In this document: in pieces, positions 45,336 through 52,850 of the stretch
How the letters are laid out: the number at the start of each line of letters is the position of its first letter
Numbering within the stretch: position 1 is the first letter of the stretch
Assembly: GCF_040438645.1 (NCBI RefSeq)
Contig: NZ_CP159253.1
Coordinates: forward strand, 4,278,001-4,342,000
Length of the DNA stretch: 64,000 bases
Source: Mesorhizobium sp. WSM2240
GTDB taxonomy: Bacteria; Pseudomonadota; Alphaproteobacteria; Rhizobiales; Rhizobiaceae
Direction: 5' to 3'
Program-made: the position numbers and the translations under genes
Notes under the pieces: generated by a model
The model's database searches: none
What the model saw: the letters and a program-made list of their open reading frames with translations, nothing else
What the model was told of the DNA's origin: nothing

Positions 45336-46310
45336 ATGCCCACAGTCGCTCCCCTCGATCTTTCCGGCCACTGCATCGCCGCCGCCTTCCTGAACGGCGT
45401 GCCGCATTTCGCGCTCGCGGACGGTACCATCCACCGCCTCGACCACGGCCATAAGACATCGCAGGCCAATGACGGGCTGCTCTGCGCCACGCTCGACCTG
45501 ACGGGCGCGAAGCTGATCACCGGCGGCGAAGACGGCAAGATTTTCGCCACCGGCCCGGACGGCGAGACGACGGCCCTCGCCGAGGCCGGCAGGAAATGGA
45601 TCACCAGCATCGCCGCAGGCCCGCAAGGCGCGATAGCCTTCGCCACCGGCAAGACCGCGACGGTTCGGTTCGCCGACGGGCGCACGAAGGAATTCGTCCA
45701 TCCGCGCTCGGTCGAGGGCCTGGCTTTCGCGCCCAAGGGCATGCGCTTCGGCGTTGCCCGCTATAATGGCGCGACGCTGCATTTTCCGGCTACCGAGGGC
45801 AAGCCGGTCGAACTCGAATGGGCAGGCGCCCATACGGGTATTACCTTCTCGCCCGACGGCAATTTCGTCGTCACGACGATGCAGGAAAACGCCCTGCACG
45901 GCTGGAAGCTTGCCGACGGCAAGCACATGCGCATGACCGGCTATCCCGCCAAGGTCAAAAGCCTGTCGTGGAGCGCCAGGGGCAAATGGCTGGCGAGTTC
46001 GGGCGCGCCTGCGGCTATCGTCTGGCCGTTTTCTGGCAAGGACGGCCCGATGGGAAAGGCGCCGCTGGAACTCGGCACGCGCGGCAACTCGATGGTCACC
46101 TGCGTCGCCTGCCATCCAAGCGAAGAGATCGTCGCCATCGGCTACCACGATGGCATGATTATCGCCGCGCGGTTCGCCGACGCCAAGGAGGTGCTGCTGC
46201 GCCGCCCCGGCAAGGGTGCAGTGACCTCGATGATGTGGGACGAGGACGAGCGGCGCATCGCCTTCGGCAGCGAAGCCGGCGATTGCGGCGTCATCGACAT
46301 CACTGGTTGA
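45336..46310 (+). CDS. WD40 repeat protein
   Basis: A 324-residue beta-propeller-type protein. Repeat-like segments are GLLCATLDLTGAKLITGGEDGKIFAT, GITFSPDGNFVVTTMQENALHGWKLADGK, VKSLSWSARGKWLASSGAPAAIVWPF and VTCVACHPSEEIVAIGYHDGMIIAARF. There is no signal peptide, so it is cytosolic. It follows the CobW GTPase gene after a palindromic repeat. No partner or activity is known; a scaffold in metal homeostasis is only suggested by the neighbourhood. Confidence 0.82.
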   Translation: MPTVAPLDLSGHCIAAAFLNGVPHFALADGTIHRLDHGHKTSQANDGLLCATLDLTGAKLITGGEDGKIFATGPDGETTALAEAGRKWITSIAAGPQGAIAFATGKTATVRFADGRTKEFVHPRSVEGLAFAPKGMRFGVARYNGATLHFPATEGKPVELEWAGAHTGITFSPDGNFVVTTMQENALHGWKLADGKHMRMTGYPAKVKSLSWSARGKWLASSGAPAAIVWPFSGKDGPMGKAPLELGTRGNSMVTCVACHPSEEIVAIGYHDGMIIAARFADAKEVLLRRPGKGAVTSMMWDEDERRIAFGSEAGDCGVIDITG

Positions 46311-46349
46311 GAAGAAGCAGGTTAAGGCATCTTCCCCGGAGCGCTGGGT

Positions 46350-46796
46350 TCACTCGACCCCGCAGGAAACCTTGCCGGTATGGGTGACCGTGCTGCCCTG
46401 CCCGTTATTGCCGCCGCCATCGTAAGCCGTATAGGTGTAGGTGCCGTTGTACTCGATGTCGTCCCCGGCTGCCTTTGTCAGGATGGTGATTTCGACCGAT
46501 CCGAAAATCTCCGTATCGCGCTCGCGATAGAGCACCATGTTCAGGTCCTCGCCGTGGGACCAGTATTGCGGTAGATGCGCGCCGTCGAACGATATCTTGC
46601 GAAGGTCTTCACCGATTGTGGCATCGTCGACTTCCGACGAAGCGCGGAAATCGAAGACCGGAAACCCCATTCCGCGCGTCACGCCGCTCTGGATGTTGAT
46701 CTTGACCGGTCCGCCGACATTGTCGCACCACAGCCCGCCGGATGCGTGGACCGGCCCCGCCGCAACAAGCGCGGCGGCCAGAATGACGAAGCGCAT
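46350..46796 (-). CDS. Secreted protein of unknown function
   Basis: A 148-residue protein with a clear Sec signal peptide (MRFVILAAALVAAGPVHASGG). The mature part has two cysteines (LWCDNVGG and VSCGVE at the very end), probably a disulfide linking the two ends, and a Thr/Gly-rich beta segment (YNGTYTYTAYDGGGNNGQGSTVTH). I do not recognise the family. It is convergent with the WD40 gene and divergent from the aminotransferase gene. Confidence 0.7.
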   Translation of the reverse strand: MRFVILAAALVAAGPVHASGGLWCDNVGGPVKINIQSGVTRGMGFPVFDFRASSEVDDATIGEDLRKISFDGAHLPQYWSHGEDLNMVLYRERDTEIFGSVEITILTKAAGDDIEYNGTYTYTAYDGGGNNGQGSTVTHTGKVSCGVE

Positions 46797-46936
46797 GTGA
46801 TCCCCCTTTCGCGCATGGACGCACTATAGACAGCGCGGCTGCCGCGAGGAGTCAACCGGCTGCGGGGGCGGTCCAGCCGCGCTGAGTTGCCTTCCGGGCC
46901 GGCGATTGGCTAGACAGGCGACAACAGGGGGCGATC

Positions 46937-48310
46937 TTGGACGAAACATCGGCGATCAAGGGTGGCATTTCGCTCGCGCGCATCTCCGCGCTGCGTGAAA
47001 GTCAGGCCGCCATCTTCGGAAAGGCGCGGCCGAAGACCTCGGCCGCGATCGGCAAGGGCATGGCCGGCTTCCTGGGCGGCGTGCCGATGCACTGGATGAA
47101 TGACTGGCCGACGCCGTTTCCGATCCTGGTCGACAGAGCCGAAGGCGCGACGATCACGGACGTCGACGGCAACCAGTTGGACGATTTCTGCCTCGGAGAC
47201 ACCGGCTCGATGTTCGGCCATTCGCCGAAGCCTGTGGCCCGCGCCATCCGCCGCCAGAGCCGGCGCGGCCTGACCTACATGCTGCCTTCCGCGGATGCTC
47301 TGGCGATCGGACCGCTGCTCGCCGAGCGTTTCGGCCTGCCGCATTGGCAGATAGCCACGACAGCGAGCGACGCCAATCGCTTTGCGCTGAGGGTGGCACG
47401 CGCCGTCACCGGCCGGGCGAAGATCCTGGTCTTCAACGGCTGCTATCATGGCGCGGTCGACGAGACCTTCGTCCGGCTTGAGGCCGGCAGGGCGGTCAAC
47501 AAGCCGGGCTTGGCCGGCGAGTTCCGCGACCTGACGCAAGCGACGAAGGTCGTCGAGTTCAACGACGTCGAGGCGCTGGAGCAGGCACTCGCCGACAAAG
47601 ATGTCGCCTGCGTCATCACCGAGCCGGTGCTGACCAATTCATGCATGGTCCTGCCCGAGCCCGGTTTTCACGACGCGTTGCGCAGGCTCACGCGCGGGAC
47701 GGGAACGTTGCTGCTCATCGACGAGACGCACACCATTTCCACGGGTCCCGGCGGCTACACGCGCCGTCACGGTCTCGAGCCGGACCTGTTCGTGCTCGGC
47801 AAGCCGGTCGCGGGCGGCGTTCCGGCCAGCATATGGGGCATGAGCGAGGACGTCGCCGCACGCTATGCAGCCTATAGTCGCGAGAAGGAGCCCGGCTATT
47901 CCGGCATTGGCACCACGCTTTCGGCCAATCCGCTGCAATTCGCCGCCATGCGCGCCACGCTGGAAGAGGTGATGACCGAGGCGAACTATGCCCACATGGA
48001 AGGGCTCGCCGCGCGGCTGGAACGCGGTCTGGCGGCGGCGATTGCCGAATGCGCCCTGCCCTGGCACGTCATGCGGGTCGGCGCCCGCGTCGAATTCATC
48101 TGCGCGCCCGGCCCGCTTCGGAACGGCGCCGAGGCATATTCCGCCCATGCGCCCGAACTGGAGGCGGCGATCCATGTGGCGCTGGTCAATCGCGGCTGCC
48201 TGATCGCGCCCTTCCACAATATGATGCTGGTCTCGCCCGCGACGACGAAGCGCCAGGTCGACCGGCTGATCGCGGCATTCGGCGATATTGCCGCCGAACT
48301 CGCGGCGTGA
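46937..48310 (+). CDS. Class III aminotransferase, glutamate-1-semialdehyde-aminomutase-like
   Basis: A 457-residue PLP enzyme of fold type I, class III. The cofactor region has VFNGCYHGAVDETFV, the Asp motif LLLIDETHTISTGPGGYTRRHG and the Schiff-base lysine in LFVLGKPVAGGVPASIWG. The overall pattern resembles glutamate-1-semialdehyde aminomutase relatives that act on amine or beta-amino substrates. The start appears to be TTG at 46937, with AGGGGG upstream; no ATG precedes the family N-terminus. The glutamine-synthetase-like gene starts 32 bp downstream, so the two likely form an operon for amine or polyamine use. Confidence 0.87.
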   Translation: MDETSAIKGGISLARISALRESQAAIFGKARPKTSAAIGKGMAGFLGGVPMHWMNDWPTPFPILVDRAEGATITDVDGNQLDDFCLGDTGSMFGHSPKPVARAIRRQSRRGLTYMLPSADALAIGPLLAERFGLPHWQIATTASDANRFALRVARAVTGRAKILVFNGCYHGAVDETFVRLEAGRAVNKPGLAGEFRDLTQATKVVEFNDVEALEQALADKDVACVITEPVLTNSCMVLPEPGFHDALRRLTRGTGTLLLIDETHTISTGPGGYTRRHGLEPDLFVLGKPVAGGVPASIWGMSEDVAARYAAYSREKEPGYSGIGTTLSANPLQFAAMRATLEEVMTEANYAHMEGLAARLERGLAAAIAECALPWHVMRVGARVEFICAPGPLRNGAEAYSAHAPELEAAIHVALVNRGCLIAPFHNMMLVSPATTKRQVDRLIAAFGDIAAELAA

Positions 48311-48342
48311 GACAAGCCCCTTCCAGGCAACAGAGCAGCACT

Positions 48343-49728
48343 ATGCACTCCCCATCAGGATCGACCGTCGAAGAAGCCAGCACGTTCCTCGACCAGCACC
48401 CCGAAATCGAAGCCTTCGACATCGTGCTGACCGACGCCAACGGCGTTGGCCGCGGCAAGATCATCCGCCGCCACGAGCTTGCCGCCATCTATGAGGGCGG
48501 CCGGCACATGCCGATCTCGATACTCGGCCTCGACATCACCGGCGAGGATGTCCACGAGACCGGCCTGATCTGGGATTCCGGCGACGGCGACCTGCGCGCA
48601 TGGCCTATTCCGGGCACGCTGAAGCCACTCTACGGCACCAGCCCCGCGCGCGGCCAGGTGCTGATGTCGATGTACCATCTCGACGGTTCGCCGATGACTT
48701 CCGATCCGCGCCACGCAATGGCCCGGCAGGTGCGGAAGCTGGCGGAAAGGGGCCTGCATCCGGCCGGCGCCTTCGAGCTCGAATTCTTCCTGCTCGCCAA
48801 CGAGCGCGACGCGGAAGGCCGCGTCCAGCCGGCGGGTGCGGTGCTCGACGGGCGCAGGAGCGGCAAGACCGAGGTCTATTCCGTCGACCATCTGCACGGG
48901 ATGGAACCGCTGTTTTCCGACATTTACGCCGCCGCCAAGGCTCAAGGGATTCCCGCCGAGACGGTGATCTCGGAATACGCTCCGGGCCAATACGAACTGA
49001 CGCTGCACTACCGCAAGGACATCATGCAGGCGGCCGACGACCTCGTCATGCTGAAGCGGCTGGTGCGCGCGGCGGCGCGTAGGCACGGCGTCACCGCCTG
49101 CTTCATGGCCAAGCCGATCGAGAAATATGCCGGCTCCGGCATGCACCTCCACGTCTCGATGCTCGACGATGCCGGCCGCAACATCTATTCCGAAGCCAGG
49201 GAAGGCGAATGGGCGCCGGAGCTGCTGCATTCGCTCGGCGGCCTTTCAGCGACGATGCCCGAATCCATGCTGGTGTTCGCCCCGCACGCCAACTCCTGGC
49301 GGCGCTTCGTGGCGCAGTCCTACGCGCCGATCGCGCCGACCTGGGGCGTCAACAACCGTTCGGTGGCGCTGCGCGTGCCGGCCGGCGACGTGAAGAACCG
49401 CCGCATCGAGCACCGCCCGGCAGGCGTCGACACCAATGCTTATCTGGTTGCCGCGACCGTGCTCGCCGGGATCTCCAAGGGACTGGACGAAAAGCTCGAT
49501 CCCGGACCGGAGACGACCGGCAACGGCTACGAGAACGCGCCGAAGCTGGACAGTGCGCCGGGTGACTGGCGCTCGGCCATCGAAGCCGCGACGGCATCCG
49601 AATTCCTGAAGGAAGCGCTCGGACCCGACCTCCACCGCACCTTCACCGCGATCAAGCATGCCGAGTACCTTCGCGTGGCCCGAACGGTGAGCGAACTGGA
49701 TTACCACCTCTACCTGCACGAGGTTTAG
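48343..49728 (+). CDS. Glutamine synthetase family protein, probable gamma-glutamylpolyamine/amine synthetase
   Basis: A 461-residue type III-like glutamine synthetase family enzyme. The N-terminus has EAFDIVLTDANGVGRGKII, the active-site glutamates are in FELEFFLL and ISEYAPGQYELTLHY, the ammonium/ATP region is GSGMHLHVSML, and the Arg/Glu site is NRSVALRVP with RRIEHRPAGVDTNAYLVAA. The gene order and the linked aminotransferase point to glutamylation of an amine (PuuA-like) rather than ammonia assimilation. The amidotransferase-type hydrolase at 35117 could remove the glutamyl group later. An inverted-repeat element begins 10 bp after the stop. Confidence 0.87.
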   Translation: MHSPSGSTVEEASTFLDQHPEIEAFDIVLTDANGVGRGKIIRRHELAAIYEGGRHMPISILGLDITGEDVHETGLIWDSGDGDLRAWPIPGTLKPLYGTSPARGQVLMSMYHLDGSPMTSDPRHAMARQVRKLAERGLHPAGAFELEFFLLANERDAEGRVQPAGAVLDGRRSGKTEVYSVDHLHGMEPLFSDIYAAAKAQGIPAETVISEYAPGQYELTLHYRKDIMQAADDLVMLKRLVRAAARRHGVTACFMAKPIEKYAGSGMHLHVSMLDDAGRNIYSEAREGEWAPELLHSLGGLSATMPESMLVFAPHANSWRRFVAQSYAPIAPTWGVNNRSVALRVPAGDVKNRRIEHRPAGVDTNAYLVAATVLAGISKGLDEKLDPGPETTGNGYENAPKLDSAPGDWRSAIEAATASEFLKEALGPDLHRTFTAIKHAEYLRVARTVSELDYHLYLHEV

Positions 49729-49737
49729 GCGGAATAA

Positions 49738-49817
49738 GGGGACAGTTTACTTTTTACCTCTTTCGCGACATCGACGCAGCCGCTGCCTTCCGGGGGGTAA
49801 GAAAGTAAACTGTCCCC
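49738..49817. repeat. Inverted-repeat element with 16-bp arms GGGGACAGTTTACTTT (copy 1)
   Basis: The arm GGGGACAGTTTACTTT (49738-49753) is repeated perfectly inverted at 49802-49817, around a 48-nt spacer. The same arms occur at 52770..52847. The element directly follows the stop codon of the gamma-glutamylamide synthetase gene. Elements with such arms are reminiscent of REP/RAYT-type palindromes, but no transposase is present. Confidence 0.8.
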
Positions 49818-49883
49818 GGCGGGTCCCACATTCCCGGAACCTCCTCCAGCCCCGCTCATTCCTGCAATGTGCGAGGTGAAGAG

Positions 49884-50576
49884 ATGATTGCGAGAACATC
49901 TGCCGAACCGGTCCCGCGCAGCGCGAAGGCGGAGATCAGGCACTGGCCGGAGCCCAAGCCGACGGATGAGGGCGAAGGCGGCGATGCCGCCTCGATCGAC
50001 GAGTTGCGAGAAATCGCCGACGGCTGCCGCCGCTGTCCATTATGGCGCGATGCGACGCAGACTGTGTTTGGCGAAGGCCGGCAGCAGGCAAGGGTGGTAT
50101 TCGTCGGCGAGCAGCCCGGCGACCAGGAAGATCTTGCCGGCAAACCGTTCGTTGGCCCGGCGGGCAGGGTCTTCGACCAGATCCTGGCGGAGGCCGATCT
50201 CGACCGCACGATCACCTACGTCACCAATGCGGTAAAACATTTCAAGTTCGAGAAGCGCGGCAAGCGGCGCATCCACTCCAAGCCGAATGCCGGCGAGATT
50301 CGCGCCTGCCGCTGGTGGCTGGACAATGAGCTGCGGCTGATCCAGCCCGATCTGGTAGTGGCGCTAGGCGCGACGGCGGCGCAGTCGCTGCTTGGAAAGC
50401 CGGTCCCGATAACCAAAATGCGCGGCGACCTCGTGCAACGCGAGGACGGCCTGCGCATTTTCGTGACCATCCACCCGTCATTCATCCTGCGCCTTCGCGA
50501 GCGGGTCGACAAGGAAGCCGAACGCGCGCGGTTCCTGGCCGATATGAAGGCGGTGAAGAAGCTGATGGCGGCGTAG
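49884..50576 (+). CDS. udgX: UdgX-type uracil-DNA glycosylase
   Basis: A 230-residue uracil-DNA glycosylase of the UdgX subgroup. Motif A is GEQPGDQEDLAGKPFVGPAG (about 75-94) and the final motif is HPSFILRL. The hallmark KRRIH loop is present (residues 127-131), with His131 matching the residue that forms a covalent bond to deoxyribose in characterised UdgX. Likely iron-sulfur ligands are C48, C51, C142 and, by position, H119. UdgX differs from other glycosylases in staying covalently attached to the abasic site. The ATG at 49884 follows GAGGTGAAG; a GTG five codons upstream is possible. Confidence 0.9.
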   Translation: MIARTSAEPVPRSAKAEIRHWPEPKPTDEGEGGDAASIDELREIADGCRRCPLWRDATQTVFGEGRQQARVVFVGEQPGDQEDLAGKPFVGPAGRVFDQILAEADLDRTITYVTNAVKHFKFEKRGKRRIHSKPNAGEIRACRWWLDNELRLIQPDLVVALGATAAQSLLGKPVPITKMRGDLVQREDGLRIFVTIHPSFILRLRERVDKEAERARFLADMKAVKKLMAA

Positions 50577-50870
50577 CGCCTGCGCCGCCAGTGCGTCCTT
50601 CGAGGCTCGCTGCGCTCGCACCTCAGGATGAGGAAGGTTTTCACTATCTCCGCTTTGCTGACACGAAAGCGCGTGAAGTAAAGGGGCATTCGCGCAACTT
50701 CCCTCATCCTGAGGTGCGAGCCCGCAGAGTGTTGGCGATCGGAGCGAGACCATCGGCGGGCGAGCCTCGAAGGACGCACCCTGCGGGTCCTCGTCCTGAG
50801 GTGCGACCCTGAGCGTGAGCCGCGGAGCGGCGAGCAGTCGAAGGGGAGCCTCGAAGGAGGCACACCCCTC
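50577..50870. repeat. Fold-back intergenic repeat (nested inverted repeats, rhizobial type)
   Basis: Two nested pairs of perfect 20-bp inverted arms: GTGCGTCCTTCGAGGCTCGC (50591-50610) with its complement at 50760-50779, and GCTCGCACCTCAGGATGAGG (50614-50633) with its complement at 50702-50721. A further partial copy (CCTCGTCCTGAGGTGCGAC...) continues to about 50863. The element has no coding capacity. Repeats built from the same CCTCATCCTGAGGTGC word are widespread between genes in Mesorhizobium and Bradyrhizobium relatives. Confidence 0.85.
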
Positions 50871-50884
50871 GGAATTCCAGCGAG

Positions 50885-52150
50885 CTATCTCACCAAAATT
50901 GCCCTGAGATCATTCACATTCGTCCCCGTCGGCCCCGGCACAAACAGATCGCCAACCGCGTTGAACGCCGTCCAGGCATTGTTGCCGGCGAGCATCGCCT
51001 TGGCATCCACGCCGGCGGCGCGCATACGGGCGACGCTCGAACCGTCGGCAAACGCGCCGGCATTGTCTTCCGAGCCGTCTATCCCGTCGGTATCCGCGGC
51101 AAGCGCATGGATGGCGGAGATGCCGTCGAGGCCGAGCGCGAAGGCAAGCAAAAATTCGCTGTTGCGGCCGCCCTTGCCTTTCGCCCGCAGCGTCACGGTG
51201 GTCTCACCGCCGGAAAGCACGAGCACCGGCTTCCTGAACGGCCGGTCGCGGGTTGCGATCTCGCGCGCGATCGCCGCATGCACAGAGCCTACGTCGCGCG
51301 CCTCGCCTTCGATCGAATCGGACAGGATGACGGCTTCCACGCCCTGCTTTCTCGCCTCGGCAGCGGCGGCTTCGAGCGAGACGGCGGCCGAGGCGATGAC
51401 ATGGACTTCGTTGCGCGCAAAGCGCGCATCGTCCGGACGGGGCGCGTCCGCGGCTTGCGAGTTGAGATGCGCCATCACAGCATCCGGCAGCTTCATGCCG
51501 TAGGCGGCGACGATGGCGAGCGCATCGGCGCGGCTCGCGGCGTCCGGAATGGTCGGGCCGGAGGCGACCAGCGCCGGATTGTCGCCGGGAATGTCCGACA
51601 CCACCAGCGAAACCACACGCGCCGGCCAGGCGGCGGCGGCAAGGCGCCCGCCCTTGATCGTCGAGACGTGCTTGCGCACCGTATTCATCGCCGCAATCGG
51701 TGCGCCGGAGGCGAGCAGCGCCTTGTTGACGGCGATCTCGTCACTGAGCGTCAGCGTCCCTGCCGGCGACGGCAGCAGCGCCGAGCCGCCGCCTGAAATC
51801 AGCGCGACGACCAGATCGTCGAGAGTCAGTCCGCCGACGGTTTCGTGTAGGATTTTTGAGGCTTCGAGCCCGGCGGCATCCGGGACGGGATGCGCCGATT
51901 CCAGCACGCGAATGCGCACGCATCTCGCGGCGTAGCCGTAGCGGGTAACCACCACGCCTTCCAGCGGCCCCTCCCAGGCTTTCTCGAACGCCGCCGCCAT
52001 CTGCGCGGAACCTTTGCCGGCGCCGATCACGATCGTTCGGCCCTTGGGCCTTTCCGGCAGATGTTTGCGGATTGTCAGTTCAGGATCGGCCGCGGCGACG
52101 GCCGCGTTGAAGACGGCGGTTAGGAGCTCTTTCGGGTCGATATCCGTCAT
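50885..52150 (-). CDS. Glycerate 2-kinase (MOFRL family)
   Basis: A 421-residue glycerate kinase of the GckA/TtuD type. The N-terminal domain has TIVIGAGKGSAQMAAAFE and VVALISGGGSALLPSP; NTVRKHVSTIKGGRLA contains the catalytic Lys; the C-terminal MOFRL domain has LSGGETTVTLRAKGKGGRNSEFLLAFAL and ALAADTDGIDGSEDNAGAF. It makes 2-phosphoglycerate, the entry of glyoxylate-derived glycerate into glycolysis. Ureide breakdown by the genes from 52851 onward ends in glyoxylate, which gives a clear pathway link. ATG at 52150 chosen over one nine codons upstream. Confidence 0.92.
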   Translation of the reverse strand: MTDIDPKELLTAVFNAAVAAADPELTIRKHLPERPKGRTIVIGAGKGSAQMAAAFEKAWEGPLEGVVVTRYGYAARCVRIRVLESAHPVPDAAGLEASKILHETVGGLTLDDLVVALISGGGSALLPSPAGTLTLSDEIAVNKALLASGAPIAAMNTVRKHVSTIKGGRLAAAAWPARVVSLVVSDIPGDNPALVASGPTIPDAASRADALAIVAAYGMKLPDAVMAHLNSQAADAPRPDDARFARNEVHVIASAAVSLEAAAAEARKQGVEAVILSDSIEGEARDVGSVHAAIAREIATRDRPFRKPVLVLSGGETTVTLRAKGKGGRNSEFLLAFALGLDGISAIHALAADTDGIDGSEDNAGAFADGSSVARMRAAGVDAKAMLAGNNAWTAFNAVGDLFVPGPTGTNVNDLRAILVR

Positions 52151-52215
52151 GTCATCCCAACCGATCATCCAGGTCATATTGGTATCCGGCGGCGTCCCGC
52201 CTCAGGATATGCGGA

Positions 52216-52722
52216 TCAATTCGCCGCGACAGCCGTCAGTGCCAGTTTTTCGCGATCCCGCCCCAGATGGTCGCAGAGCGCGTCCACGATGATGCCGTGA
52301 TCCTGCCTCTGCGGCAGGCCGGACACGGCGATGACGCCGATGATGCCGGCGCCCTTGACGCGGATCGGAAAGCCGCCGCCGGCCAGCACGAACTCGGAGG
52401 CTGAAAGTCCGTAGCGCTCCGCGAACAGGGCGTTTTCGCCACCCTGCTCGAGCATCATCCGATAGGTGCTCTTGAGGAACATCTTGACGACGTTGCGCTT
52501 GCGCCGCGCCCAGTCGGCATTGGAACCTGTCGAGCCCGGCAGCGCGGCATAGAAAAGCGGCCGGTCCCAAAGCTGGATATCGATGATGATCGGGAAATTC
52601 TCCGCCAGCGCACGGTCGCGCAGCGCCGACCCGATCTCGAATGCAGTCGCCTCGTCGAAACCCGCGAACACCAACTCGGCTTCCTGGATCCTGATCTTAT
52701 CGATATCGTCGGCGATGCTCAT
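52216..52722 (-). CDS. UPF0303/HbpS-GlcG-like heme-degrading-domain protein
   Basis: A 168-residue protein of the UPF0303 branch of the HbpS/GlcG fold. Key blocks are SIADDIDKIRIQEAELVFAGFDE, DIQLWDRPLFYAALPGSTGSNADWARRKRN and LAGGGFPIRVKGAGIIGVIAVSGLPQRQDHGIIVDAL. The fold is found in glycolate-utilisation loci and in heme-binding sensor partners. It lies 65 bp upstream of the glycerate kinase gene on the same strand, in line with a role in glycolate/glyoxylate metabolism, although the biochemical function is unknown. Confidence 0.82.
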   Translation of the reverse strand: MSIADDIDKIRIQEAELVFAGFDEATAFEIGSALRDRALAENFPIIIDIQLWDRPLFYAALPGSTGSNADWARRKRNVVKMFLKSTYRMMLEQGGENALFAERYGLSASEFVLAGGGFPIRVKGAGIIGVIAVSGLPQRQDHGIIVDALCDHLGRDREKLALTAVAAN

Positions 52723-52769
52723 GTTATTCCCTTTACGTCAGCAGCGACGAACCGATCGTTGGGCGCTGG

Positions 52770-52847
52770 GGGGACAGTTTACTTTCTTTCCGCCGAAAGG
52801 CTTGCCGCTGGCAAGATCGCGCCGGCGGAAAAAAGTAAACTGTCCCC
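52770..52847. repeat. Inverted-repeat element with 16-bp arms GGGGACAGTTTACTTT (copy 2)
   Basis: Perfect arms at 52770-52785 and 52832-52847. Inside are a second paired segment (TTTCCGCCG / CGGCGGAAA) and a small hairpin (CTTGCC-GCT-GGCAAG), so the whole element could form an extended cruciform. It ends 4 bp before the stop codon of guaD, so like copy 1 it abuts the 3' end of a gene. Confidence 0.8.
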
Positions 52848-52850
52848 GCC

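Noticed and set aside
50591..50863. CRISPR-like array in the repeated segment
   Set aside because: The repeats are inverted and nested, with no regular spacing or spacers of equal length.
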